DNA of 64,000 nt from Natronospira bacteriovora (GTDB lineage: Bacteria; Pseudomonadota; Gammaproteobacteria; Natronospirales; Natronospiraceae). The notes under the pieces are model-generated. The model had not been told where the DNA came from, did no database searches, and saw only the letters and a program-made list of their open reading frames with translations. The stretch is from positions 124,001 to 188,000 of the forward strand of contig NZ_JAVDDT010000003.1 in NCBI RefSeq assembly GCF_030848495.1, given 5' to 3'. Position 1 is the first letter of the stretch, and every line of letters begins with the position of its first letter. A program made the translations under genes and the position numbers. Below, piece after piece: positions 47,868-55,582 of this stretch.

Positions 47868-47882
47868 GCCGCTCTACAGCGA
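47848..47882. repeat. Inverted duplication of the thiolase 3' end abutting copy J
   Basis: The arms 47848-47863 and 47867-47882 (16 bp, perfect, 3-bp loop) begin TCGCTGTAGAG. The left arm encodes the C-terminus and the stop sits at the loop. The right arm ends on the base before the element's first AGTGAACAG. Confidence 0.92.
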
Positions 47883-48205
47883 AGTGAACAGTGAACAGAT
47901 GAAAGTGAACAGCTGGCCCTGCCAAGCGAGAGGCCTACTGTTTCCTGACAGGCAGTCGCCATGCTGAATGGCAACTGCGGGGTGCTAGTTGTGGGAGCGG
48001 CATTCGCGCTTGAGCGGCTGTAAGCTTCTCAAGCGCGAGTGAACAGTGAACAGATGAAAGTGAACAGCTGCTCCGGGGAAGACTACAGGCTCACCATTTT
48101 CAGAGCTTCAGTACAGTCCGAAATCCTGAATTGAGGCTAAAGCCTCTCCCGCAGGCACCAAGCTCAAAGGGTTTGCTGTTCACTGGGAACTGGGAACTGT
48201 TCACT
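47883..48205. repeat. Heptad-arm element, composite copy J
   Basis: Composite of 323 bp in the thiolase-liuB gap. It has two successive left arms (47883-47914 and 48039-48070), each with the variant unit ATGAAAG, but only one right arm (48175-48205). The first core shares the GCTGAATGGCAACTGCGG block with copy K. The second core contains half of a REP palindrome (GGCTAAAGCCTCTCCCGCA). Confidence 0.88.
48004..48038. repeat. Hairpin abutting the second left arm of copy J
   Basis: The arms 48004-48014 and 48028-48038 (11 bp, TCGCGCTTGAG) end where the second TGAACAG run starts. The loop contains GCGGCTGTAAGC, identical to the thiolase-end hairpin loop region at 47859-47870. This suggests that hairpin and arm were duplicated together. 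Confidence 0.8.
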
Positions 48206-48250
48206 TAATCCGTGGACCTGCTTAATCTGCACGAAACAAGAGGATTAGGG

Positions 48251-49861
48251 ATGCCCGTCCTAAAGACGACAATAGACCGCTCTGACGCAACCTTCCAGGC
48301 CAACGCCGAACACATGGAAGGGCTGGTGGCGGATCTCAAGGATCAGCTGAGCCGGGCCGCCCAGGGCGGCGGTGAGCGTGCGCGCAAGAAGCACACCGAC
48401 CGGGGCAAGCTGCTGCCACGGGAACGCATCGAAGCCCTGCTGGACAGTGGCAGCGCCTTCCTCGAGTTCTCGCCCCTGGCCGCCCACGGCATGTACGACG
48501 ATGCCGCGCCCGCCGCCGGCATGATCACCGGCATTGGCCGGGTGCGTGGCCGGGAGGTGGTGATCGTGGCCAATGACGCCACGGTCAAGGGCGGCACCTA
48601 CTACCCCATGACGGTGAAGAAGCACCTGCGGGCCCAGGAAATCGCCCGCGAGAACCGCCTGCCCTGCATCTATCTGGTGGATTCCGGCGGGGCCTTCCTG
48701 CCCCTGCAGGACGAGGTCTTCCCCGACAAGGAACACTTCGGGCGCATCTTCTACAACCAGGCCCAGATGTCCGCCGAGGGCATTCCCCAGATCGCCGTGG
48801 TGATGGGCTCCTGCACCGCCGGCGGCGCTTATGTGCCGGCCATGTCGGATGAAGCCATCATCGTCAGGGAACAGGGCACCATCTTCCTCGGTGGCCCGCC
48901 CCTGGTGAAGGCCGCCACCGGCGAGGAAGTGGACGCCGAGTCCCTTGGCGGCGGCGAGGTACATACCCGCATTTCCGGGGTGGCCGACCACCTGGCGGAA
49001 GACGACGCCCATGCCCTGTCCATCTGCCGTGACATCGTTGCCAGCCTCAATAGTCGCAAGTATGTGGACCTGGATCTGGCCGAACCGGTGGAGCCGATCT
49101 ACCCGGCCGAGGACCTCTACGGCATCACCCCGAAGGAAACCCGTCACCCGGTGGATGTTCGCGAGATCATTGCCCGCATCGTCGACGGTTCCGAAATGCA
49201 CGAATTCAAGGCCCTGTTCGGCAAGACCCTGGTGACCGGCTTTGCCCGCATCCACGGCTATCCGGTGGGCATCATTGCCAACAACGGCATCCTGTTTTCC
49301 GAATCGGCCCAGAAGGGCGCGCACTTCATTCAGCTCTGTGAGCAGCGTGGCATTCCACTGGTGTTCCTGCAGAACATCACCGGCTTCATGGTGGGCAAGA
49401 AGTACGAGAACGCCGGTATCGCCAAGGACGGGTCCAAGATGGTCAACGCCGTGGCCACCGCCAGCGTGCCCAAGTTCACCGTGGTCATCGGCGGCTCCTT
49501 CGGGGCCGGCAACTACGCCATGTGCGGCCGCGCCTATGGTGCCCGCATGATGTGGATGTGGCCCAATTCGCGGATTTCGGTCATGGGCGGCGAACAGGCC
49601 GCCTCGGTGCTGGCCACCGTCCGACGCGACGGCCTGGAAGCTCGCGGCAAGGAATGGCCCGAAGCCGAGGAAGAGCAATTCAAGAATGCCATCCGCGAAC
49701 AGTACGAAGACCAGGGCCATCCCTACTACGCCACCGCGCGTCTGTGGGATGACGGCATCATCGACCCCATGGATACACGACGCGTTCTCGGCATGGCGAT
49801 CTCGGCGGCCCTGAATGCGCCGATTGATGAACCGAACGGGTTTGGTGTGTTCCGGATGTAA
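48251..49861 (+). CDS. liuB: Methylcrotonyl-CoA carboxylase carboxyltransferase (beta) subunit
   Basis: Transfers the carboxyl group from biotin to 3-methylcrotonyl-CoA in leucine degradation; 536 residues. The two crotonase-like carboxyltransferase halves are visible: [14 protein letters not shown] and [17 protein letters not shown] in the first, and [18 protein letters not shown] with [16 protein letters not shown] in the second. The ATG at 48251 is preceded by GAGGA; the in-frame codons upstream lie in the repeat spacer. It works with LiuD, encoded two genes downstream. Confidence 0.95.
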   Translation: MPVLKTTIDRSDATFQANAEHMEGLVADLKDQLSRAAQGGGERARKKHTDRGKLLPRERIEALLDSGSAFLEFSPLAAHGMYDDAAPAAGMITGIGRVRGREVVIVANDATVKGGTYYPMTVKKHLRAQEIARENRLPCIYLVDSGGAFLPLQDEVFPDKEHFGRIFYNQAQMSAEGIPQIAVVMGSCTAGGAYVPAMSDEAIIVREQGTIFLGGPPLVKAATGEEVDAESLGGGEVHTRISGVADHLAEDDAHALSICRDIVASLNSRKYVDLDLAEPVEPIYPAEDLYGITPKETRHPVDVREIIARIVDGSEMHEFKALFGKTLVTGFARIHGYPVGIIANNGILFSESAQKGAHFIQLCEQRGIPLVFLQNITGFMVGKKYENAGIAKDGSKMVNAVATASVPKFTVVIGGSFGAGNYAMCGRAYGARMMWMWPNSRISVMGGEQAASVLATVRRDGLEARGKEWPEAEEEQFKNAIREQYEDQGHPYYATARLWDDGIIDPMDTRRVLGMAISAALNAPIDEPNGFGVFRM

Positions 49862-49868
49862 GACAGGA

Positions 49869-50097
49869 AGTGAACAGTGAACAGTTCCCAGTGAACAGTT
49901 GGCCGTGCCAAGCGAGAGGCCTACTGTTTCCTGATGGGCAGTCGTCATGCTGAATGGCAACTGCGGGGGCGCTAGTTGTGGGAGCGGCATTCCTGCCGCG
50001 ACAGGAGACATATCGAAGCCCCAGTCGCGGCAGGAATGCCGCTCCCACCAGAAAAGGCACGGCCCCACTGTTCACTGGGAACTGGGAACTGTTCACT
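49869..50097. repeat. Heptad-arm inverted-repeat element, copy K
   Basis: Fills the liuB-liuC gap. The arms are standard and the inner GGCCGTGCC/GGCACGGCC pair is present. The forward core has GCCTACTGTTTCCTG and the GCTGAATGGCAACTGCGG block, and is interrupted by a 71-bp REP palindrome (next entry). Confidence 0.92.
49978..50048. repeat. REP-like palindrome nested in copy K
   Basis: The arms 49978-50002 and 50024-50048 (25 bp, perfect) begin GTGGGAGCGGCATTC. This matches the GTGGGAGCGGC-type REP family common in pseudomonads and related bacteria. It sits inside the heptad element, so it is the younger insertion. Confidence 0.92.
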
Positions 50098-50120
50098 CAA
50101 CAACCCCCGGGGGAAGAACA

Positions 50121-50915
50121 ATGTCTGATCAAGTTCAAGTCAAGATCGACGCCCTTGGCGTTGCAACAGTGGCCTTGAACCGTCCCGAGAAGCACAACGC
50201 CTTCAACCAGGATGTGATCAAGGAACTGACGGCCACCTTCTCGAAGCTGAACAACGATGACTCGGTTCGCGTGGTGGTGCTGACCGGCGAGGGCAAGTCC
50301 TTTTCCGCCGGGGCGGATCTCAACTGGATGCGCTCCATGGCGGAGTACAGCGAAGACGAGAACCTGGAAGACTCCCTGCGCCTGGCCGAGCTGATGTGGA
50401 CCCTGGACGGCCTGCAGAAGCCCACCGTGGCCCGCATCAATGGCTCGGTCTTTGGCGGTGGCGTGGGACTGGTGGCCTGCTGTGACATCGCGGTGTCCGT
50501 GGCCGAGGCGAAATTTGCCCTGACCGAGGTGCGCCTGGGCCTGGTGCCCGCCGTCATCTCCCCCTTCGTGATCCGCGCCATCGGCACCCGCCAGGCACGG
50601 CGCTTCTTCATGACCGGCGAGGCCATGGACGCCGAGCTGGCCGAGCGCATCGGTCTGGTGCATGAGTGCGTGGCCGCCGACCAGCTGGACGTAGCCGTGG
50701 ACAAGCATGTCAAGCGTCTGCTCAAGGGCGGCCCCAATGCCCTGCGCGCCAGCAAGGAGCTGATCGACAGCATCCACGGCCAGGGCATCTCCGCGCGGGA
50801 AGCCGCCAAGATGAAAACCTCGCGCCTGATTGCCCAGCTGCGGGTGTCGCGGGAAGGCCAGGAAGGCCTGTCGGCGTTTCTGGAGAAGCGGGCACCGAAT
50901 TGGGTTGAGAAGTGA
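50121..50915 (+). CDS. liuC: 3-Methylglutaconyl-CoA hydratase (enoyl-CoA hydratase family)
   Basis: Crotonase-fold enzyme of 264 residues that would hydrate 3-methylglutaconyl-CoA to HMG-CoA. The motifs SFSAGADLNWM and NGSVFGGGVGLVACCDIAV form the oxyanion hole, and FALTEVRLGLVPAVISPFV follows. The ATG at 50121 follows GGGGAAG; the longer frame reads through copy K. The function is assigned from position among liuB, liuD and liuE. The stop TGA is the first TGA of element L. Confidence 0.92.
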   Translation: MSDQVQVKIDALGVATVALNRPEKHNAFNQDVIKELTATFSKLNNDDSVRVVVLTGEGKSFSAGADLNWMRSMAEYSEDENLEDSLRLAELMWTLDGLQKPTVARINGSVFGGGVGLVACCDIAVSVAEAKFALTEVRLGLVPAVISPFVIRAIGTRQARRFFMTGEAMDAELAERIGLVHECVAADQLDVAVDKHVKRLLKGGPNALRASKELIDSIHGQGISAREAAKMKTSRLIAQLRVSREGQEGLSAFLEKRAPNWVEK

Positions 50916-51139
50916 ACAGTGAACAGTGAACAGTTCCCAGTGAACAGTCGGCCGTGCCTGCCGAAAGGCCTACTGTTGCCTGATAGGCAGTTGCCATGCT
51001 GCTCGCAATCTTAAGCAAATAACAGTGGGAGCGGCATTCCTGCCGCGACAGGAGGCATATCGAAGCCCTGATCGCGGCAGAAATGCCGCTCCCACAGAAG
51101 AACAGCGCCCCACCCACTGTTCACTGGGAACTGTTCACT
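50911..51139. repeat. Heptad-arm inverted-repeat element, copy L
   Basis: Fills the liuC-liuD gap. The left arm starts with three TGAACAG units in a row, which puts a TGA in all three frames; one is the liuC stop. The forward core has GCCTACTGTTGCC and a nested REP palindrome. Confidence 0.92.
51025..51095. repeat. REP-like palindrome nested in copy L
   Basis: The arms 51025-51049 and 51071-51095 begin GTGGGAGCGGCATTC and pair with a few mismatches. It is a sister of the palindrome in copy K; the loop phrase GGCATATCGAAGCCC is also shared. Confidence 0.88.
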
Positions 51140-51199
51140 TAATATCTTTACAAAGCCGGGGCAGCGAATACCGGCCCAATGACCTGAGGAAGGAAAACC

Positions 51200-53188
51200 A
51201 TGTTCCGGAAAGTCCTCATAGCCAACCGCGGTGAAATCGCCTGCCGTGTCATGGATACCTGCCATGCCCTGGGCATCCGCACCGTGGCGGTCTACTCCGA
51301 CGCCGATGCCGGCGCCCGTCATGTGCGCCTGGCGGACGAGGCCGTGCACATCGGCCCGGCGGCCGCGGCCGAATCCTACCTCAATGCCGAACGCATTCTT
51401 GAGGTGGCGAAGGAAACGGGCGCCGAGGCGGTACACCCCGGTTATGGCTTCCTGTCCGAGAACACCGACTTTGCCCGGGCCTGTGACAAGGCCGGCATTG
51501 TGTTCATTGGCCCCAAGCCGGACAGCATCGACAAGATGGGCTCCAAGTCGGCCTCCAAGCGCATCATGGAAGCGGCCGGTGTGCCGGTGGTGCCGGGCTA
51601 CCACGGCGATGACCAGAGTAACGAGACCCTGATCAGCGAGGCGAAGAAGATCGGCTTTCCGCTCATGATCAAGGCCGTCTCCGGTGGCGGCGGCAAGGGC
51701 ATGCGCGTGGTGCATGAGGAAAAGGAACTGCAGGCCGCATTGGATGGCGCCCGCCGCGAGGGCAAATCCAGCTTCGGCGATGACCGGGTCTTGCTGGAGA
51801 AATTCATCGAGCAGCCACGGCATATCGAGTTCCAGGTCTTCGGCGACAGCCACGGCAATGTCATCCACCTCTTCGAGCGGGAATGTTCCCTGCAGCGCCG
51901 CTACCAGAAGATCGTGGAAGAGACCCCCTCCCCGGCTCTCGACGATAGTCTGCGGGCGAAGATGGGCGAAGCGGCCGTTAACGCCGCGAAGGCCGTGGAC
52001 TACATCAATGCCGGCACGGTGGAGTTCATCATGGGGGCCGACGGCGGCTTCTATTTCATGGAAATGAACACCCGCCTGCAGGTGGAGCATCCGGTCACCG
52101 AAATGACCACTGGCCTGGACCTGGTGGAATGGCAGCTGCGGGTGGCCGCCGGCAAGCCACTGCCCATGGAACAGGATGAGGTGGAACAGTTCGGTCACTC
52201 CTTCGAGGTGCGCCTTTATGCCGAGAAGGTCGCCGATGGCTTCCTCCCTGCCACCGGTGTGATTCGGGGTTTCGACTGCCCCGAGGACGAGGACGGTGTG
52301 CGCCTGGACTCCGGCGTGGAGGCCGGTGATGAGATCAGCATTCACTACGATCCCATGGTGGCCAAGCTGATCGTCTTCGATGAGGACCGGGAACAGTCCC
52401 TGCGCCGTCTGCGTGAAACCCTGGCACGCACCGCTGTGTTCGGTCTGGAAACCAATCTTTCCCTGCTGCGGGCCATCGCCGCCGACGAGCGCTTCGCCGC
52501 CGGCGACATGGACACCGGCATGGTGGATGAGCGCCTGGCCGACTGGACCACGATCCCCTCTCCCTCCACTGGCGTCCTGGCCGCGGCTGCAGTGTATCGC
52601 CAGATGGAGCTTGAGCTCGACAACGAAGACGAAGAAGACCCCACCTCCCCCTGGGCCCAGCCGGATGGCTGGCGTGTCTCGGGCGACGGCGGCCTGCGGG
52701 TGCGCGTTGCCACCGCCGGCGAGGAACAGGATGTCTGGCTGCAGAGTGTGGGCCCCGAGCAGTGGGCCCTGAGCCTTGGCGAGGACTCCCTGGCGGTGGA
52801 GCTGGTGGAAGTGGAACCGGAGGCCTTGGTGCTGGCCATCGACGGTCATGTGAAGCGCTTCGAGGTGCTGGCCGACGAGCAGGATCTGCAGATCACCGAG
52901 GCCGGCCTGACCCATGTCCTGAAACGAATCGACCCCTACGCCGCCGCCGGTGGTGCTGCTGCCGATGAAGCCCACCCCGGCAGCCCCATGCCCGGCCGCA
53001 TTGTCGCCGTGCACGTGAAGGAAGGCGACCGGGTGGAAGCCGGCGACCCCATCCTGGTGCTGGAAGGCATGAAGATGGAATTCACCGTCAAGGCCGGCGT
53101 ATCCGGCACGGTGGAAAAGTTGAAATACGGCGAAGGCGACATGGTCGAAGCCGAAGTCCCGCTGGTGGACATTCAGCCGGAGGGCTGA
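51200..53188 (+). CDS. liuD: Methylcrotonyl-CoA carboxylase biotin (alpha) subunit
   Basis: Biotin carboxylase and carrier subunit of 662 residues. It has the N-terminal biotin carboxylase domain (ANRGEIACRV, ATP-grasp loop GGGGKGMRVV, and MEMNTRLQVEHPVTE). The middle BT-type linker leads to a C-terminal biotinyl domain with the biotin Lys625 in EGMKM. A GAGGAAGGAAAA site precedes the ATG. It partners LiuB. The last codons PLVDIQPEG form one arm of a perfect 21-bp inverted repeat that runs to the border of element M. Confidence 0.96.
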   Translation: MFRKVLIANRGEIACRVMDTCHALGIRTVAVYSDADAGARHVRLADEAVHIGPAAAAESYLNAERILEVAKETGAEAVHPGYGFLSENTDFARACDKAGIVFIGPKPDSIDKMGSKSASKRIMEAAGVPVVPGYHGDDQSNETLISEAKKIGFPLMIKAVSGGGGKGMRVVHEEKELQAALDGARREGKSSFGDDRVLLEKFIEQPRHIEFQVFGDSHGNVIHLFERECSLQRRYQKIVEETPSPALDDSLRAKMGEAAVNAAKAVDYINAGTVEFIMGADGGFYFMEMNTRLQVEHPVTEMTTGLDLVEWQLRVAAGKPLPMEQDEVEQFGHSFEVRLYAEKVADGFLPATGVIRGFDCPEDEDGVRLDSGVEAGDEISIHYDPMVAKLIVFDEDREQSLRRLRETLARTAVFGLETNLSLLRAIAADERFAAGDMDTGMVDERLADWTTIPSPSTGVLAAAAVYRQMELELDNEDEEDPTSPWAQPDGWRVSGDGGLRVRVATAGEEQDVWLQSVGPEQWALSLGEDSLAVELVEVEPEALVLAIDGHVKRFEVLADEQDLQITEAGLTHVLKRIDPYAAAGGAAADEAHPGSPMPGRIVAVHVKEGDRVEAGDPILVLEGMKMEFTVKAGVSGTVEKLKYGEGDMVEAEVPLVDIQPEG

Positions 53189-53203
53189 ATGTCCACCAGC
53201 GGG
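53158..53203. repeat. Perfect 21-bp inverted duplication of the liuD 3' end abutting copy M
   Basis: The arms 53158-53178 and 53183-53203 are exact reverse complements around a 4-bp loop (GGAG). The left arm is coding; the stop TGA lies in the right arm. The right arm ends on the base before the element's AGTGAACAG. No T-run follows. Confidence 0.95.
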
Positions 53204-53390
53204 AGTGAACAGTGAACAGTTCCCAGTGAACAGATGAAAGTGAACAGCGGGCCCTGCCCTAAGAGACACTGTGCCGCTTCGGCGAGATACATGTGCACTC
53301 AAGATTCCATTTGGCAACGGCCTGGCAGAAAACAGTTGGCCGTTCCATTGGCACGGCCCACTGTTCACTGGGAACTGGGAACTGTTCACT
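53204..53390. repeat. Heptad-arm inverted-repeat element, copy M
   Basis: Fills the liuD-liuE gap. The left arm includes the variant unit ATGAAAG as in copy J. The core is in the reverse orientation with TGCCGCTTCGGC near the left and CAGAAAACAGTTGGC near the right; GGCACGGCCC precedes the right arm. Confidence 0.92.
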
Positions 53391-53435
53391 CAGAAAGCTT
53401 CCCGTAAGGCACCTGAACACAACGCGAGCACCCAA

Positions 53436-54362
53436 ATGGCAGACTACCCCCAATCCGTGAAGCTGGTCGAGGTGGGCCCTCGCGATGGCCTGCAGAACGA
53501 GGCCGAACCGATCCCGACCGCAACCAAGCGCGAGCTGATCCATCGTCTGGCCGATGCCGGTCTGCCGGTGGTGGAGGCGACCAGCTTTGTCAGCCCGAAG
53601 TGGATTCCGCAGCTGGGGGATGCCGCCGAGCTGTTTCCGAGCATCAAGCGCAAGACCGGTGTTCACTATCCCGTGCTGGTGCCCAACATGAAGGGCATGG
53701 AAGGAGCAGTGAAAGCCGGGGTGGAGGAAATCGCCGTGTTCACCGCCGCCTCGGAAAGCTTCAACAGGAAGAACATCAACGCCTCCATTGCCGAATCCCT
53801 GGAACGCTTCATGCCGGTCATGGCGCTGGCGCAGGACAAGGGCATCCGGGTGCGGGGCTATGTCTCCTGTGTGCTGGGCTGCCCCTACGAGGGGCATATC
53901 GAGGCCACGGCCGTGGCCGAGGTCAGTGAGAAACTGATCAAGATGGGTTGTTACGAGGTGTCCCTGGGCGACACCATCGGCTCCGGCACGCCACTCAAGG
54001 CACAGACCATGCTGGCCACCGTGGCCGAACGCGTGGCCATGGACAGGCTGGCCATTCATTTCCACGACACCCGCGGCCAGGCTCTGGCCAACATACAGGC
54101 CTGCCTGGAACTGGGGGTGGCCACGGTGGATGCCTCGGTGGCCGGCTTGGGCGGCTGCCCCTATGCCGATGGCGCCTCCGGCAATGTGGCCACTGAAGAC
54201 GTGGTCTTCATGCTGGAAGGCATGGGCATCAAGACCGGCGTGGATCTGGAAAAGCTCCACGCCACCGCCGTCTGGATCAGCCGCGAACTGGGCTGCGAAC
54301 CGGCCAGCAAGCTGGGCCGGATCCCGGTGGAGAAGGCGCTTGCGCCTTTGAACTGGCGCTAA
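53436..54362 (+). CDS. liuE: Hydroxymethylglutaryl-CoA lyase
   Basis: Cleaves HMG-CoA to acetoacetate and acetyl-CoA, ending leucine degradation; 308 residues. It is a TIM-barrel HMGL-like enzyme with EVGPRDGLQNE (catalytic Arg-Asp) near residue 12 and the signature VAGLGGCPYADGASGN with the catalytic Cys near residue 236. The ATG at 53436 gives the conserved N-terminus; the longer frame comes from the repeat. Only a weak ribosome site (CGAG) is seen. Confidence 0.95.
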   Translation: MADYPQSVKLVEVGPRDGLQNEAEPIPTATKRELIHRLADAGLPVVEATSFVSPKWIPQLGDAAELFPSIKRKTGVHYPVLVPNMKGMEGAVKAGVEEIAVFTAASESFNRKNINASIAESLERFMPVMALAQDKGIRVRGYVSCVLGCPYEGHIEATAVAEVSEKLIKMGCYEVSLGDTIGSGTPLKAQTMLATVAERVAMDRLAIHFHDTRGQALANIQACLELGVATVDASVAGLGGCPYADGASGNVATEDVVFMLEGMGIKTGVDLEKLHATAVWISRELGCEPASKLGRIPVEKALAPLNWR

Positions 54363-54410
54363 AAACATGGGAACCGACGAACACACCGAATACATGCAAT
54401 AAAAATGATC

Positions 54411-54596
54411 TCGCGCAGAGACGCAAAGACGCAGAGAAGGCAATGCATTTTGGGCGACTGAAGCGGCCGTTGTGGGAGAGGCATTAGCCTCGATATCTGC
54501 TATCTGATAACACAGTCGGGGCTAAAGCCTCTCCCGCAGCAGGTTTGCGCTGGCCCGTAATCCATCTTTCTCTGCGTCTTTGCGTCTCTGCGCGAG
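54411..54596. repeat. Inverted-repeat element with CTCTGCGT-type arms
   Basis: The arms 54411-54438 and 54569-54596 (28 bp, perfect) begin CTCGCGCAGAGACGC and consist of near-tandem short units. It lies in the liuE-dehydrogenase gap and has the same plan as the heptad elements but another sequence. A REP palindrome is nested in its core. Confidence 0.93.
54473..54539. repeat. REP-like palindrome nested in the CTCTGCGT-arm element
   Basis: The arms 54473-54494 (GTGGGAGAGGCATTAGCC) and 54517-54539 pair imperfectly. It is related to the GTGGGAGCGGC palindromes of copies K and L, and its right half resembles the half-palindrome in copy J. Confidence 0.82.
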
Positions 54597-54628
54597 GCTG
54601 GTTTTTCATTTCACCCAAGGAGTCAGCA

Positions 54629-55396
54629 ATGAAATTCGAAAACCTCAACGCCGTCATCAGTGGTGGTGCCTCCGGGCTGGGTTTTGCCACGGCCAAACGC
54701 TTTGTGGAAGCCGGTGGCTCGGTCGCCCTGCTGGACGTGAACGAGGAACAGGGTCAGGCCGCGGCGAAGGAGCTGGGCGACAAGGCCATCTTCGTGCAGA
54801 CGGATGTGACCTCGGAAGCGGCCGTGAACGGAGCCGTGGCGCAGGCGGTGGAGAAGTTCGGTCGAATCGATGTGGCCGTGGCCTGTGCCGGCATCATCGG
54901 CGCCGGGCGGGTGCTGGGTCGCAAGGGCCCCATGCCGAGTGACTTCTTCGCCAAGGTCATTTCCGTCAACCTCGTCGGCACCTTCAACCTGTTCAAGGCC
55001 GCCGCCGAGAAGATGGCCGAGAATGAGCCGCGTGAAGACGGCGAGCGTGGCCTGCTGGTGAGCACCGCCTCCGTGGCCGCCTTCGAGGGCCAGATCGGCC
55101 AGGCCGCCTATTCCGCTTCCAAGGGTGGCGTGTCGTCCATGATGCTGCCCCTGGCACGCGAGTTCTCCCGCATCGGCGTGCGCGCCGTATCCATCGCCCC
55201 GGGCATCTTCTACACCCCCATGATGGATGGCCTGCCGGAAGAGGTTCAGGAGTCGCTCAACAGCCAGATCCCCTTCCCCTCTCGCATGGGCAAGCCGGAA
55301 GAATTCGGCCAGATGGTCGAGGCCGTGTGCGAGAACATCAACCTTAATGGCACCACCATCCGCCTGGATGGCGGCATTCGCATGCAAGCAAAATAA
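54629..55396 (+). CDS. SDR dehydrogenase, HSD10-like (3-hydroxy-2-methylbutyryl-CoA dehydrogenase)
   Basis: NAD-dependent short-chain dehydrogenase of 255 residues. The nucleotide loop is GGASGLGFATA, and the catalytic YSASK lies near residue 168 with an upstream STASVAAFEGQIGQ. These phrases and the C-terminal IRLDGGIRMQ resemble mitochondrial HSD10, which oxidises 2-methyl-3-hydroxybutyryl-CoA in isoleucine breakdown. That fits this cluster. The ATG at 54629 follows AAGGAGTCAGCA. Other 3-hydroxyacyl-CoA substrates remain possible. Confidence 0.88.
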   Translation: MKFENLNAVISGGASGLGFATAKRFVEAGGSVALLDVNEEQGQAAAKELGDKAIFVQTDVTSEAAVNGAVAQAVEKFGRIDVAVACAGIIGAGRVLGRKGPMPSDFFAKVISVNLVGTFNLFKAAAEKMAENEPREDGERGLLVSTASVAAFEGQIGQAAYSASKGGVSSMMLPLAREFSRIGVRAVSIAPGIFYTPMMDGLPEEVQESLNSQIPFPSRMGKPEEFGQMVEAVCENINLNGTTIRLDGGIRMQAK

Positions 55397-55419
55397 ACCG
55401 GCCGGAGGCCGGCTTATTT
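55391..55419 (+). terminator. Candidate hairpin at the dehydrogenase 3' end
   Basis: The stem AAATAAACCGGCC/GGCCGGCTTATTT (one mismatch) overlaps the stop codon of the dehydrogenase. The A/T-rich base could make it bidirectional, but there is no long T-run. Confidence 0.4.
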
Positions 55420-55421
55420 CG

Positions 55422-55566
55422 AGCTGCAAGCAGGCCCCGACAGCGTCAGCGGTCGGGGCCTTTCTCTACCCGCCTCCACTCCTCCCCCCGACAACGCTTT
55501 TTCAAGACCCATCGACCAACGATCTTCCAGAGTCGGCTTGCAGCTTGTAGCTTGCAGCTTGCAGCT
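55422..55566. repeat. Inverted-repeat element with GCTTGCA heptad arms
   Basis: The right arm 55536-55566 is four 7-mers (GCTTGCA, GCTTGTA, GCTTGCA, GCTTGCA) plus GCT. The left arm 55422-55431 (AGCTGCAAGC) is a short inverted match. The core contains a terminator-like hairpin. The architecture parallels the TGAACAG family, with a different 7-mer. Confidence 0.75.
55432..55466 (+). terminator. Rho-independent terminator of the liu operon
   Basis: The stem GGCCCCGAC/GTCGGGGCC (55433-55441, 55452-55460) is followed by TTTCTCT. It lies 36 bases past the last gene of the branched-chain series. Confidence 0.75.
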
Positions 55567-55582
55567 GAATTACCATGCCCCC

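Noticed and set aside
51011-53389. 792-codon open frame antisense to liuD
   Set aside because: It begins and ends in repeat elements and runs opposite a complete biotin carboxylase gene, so it is a shadow.
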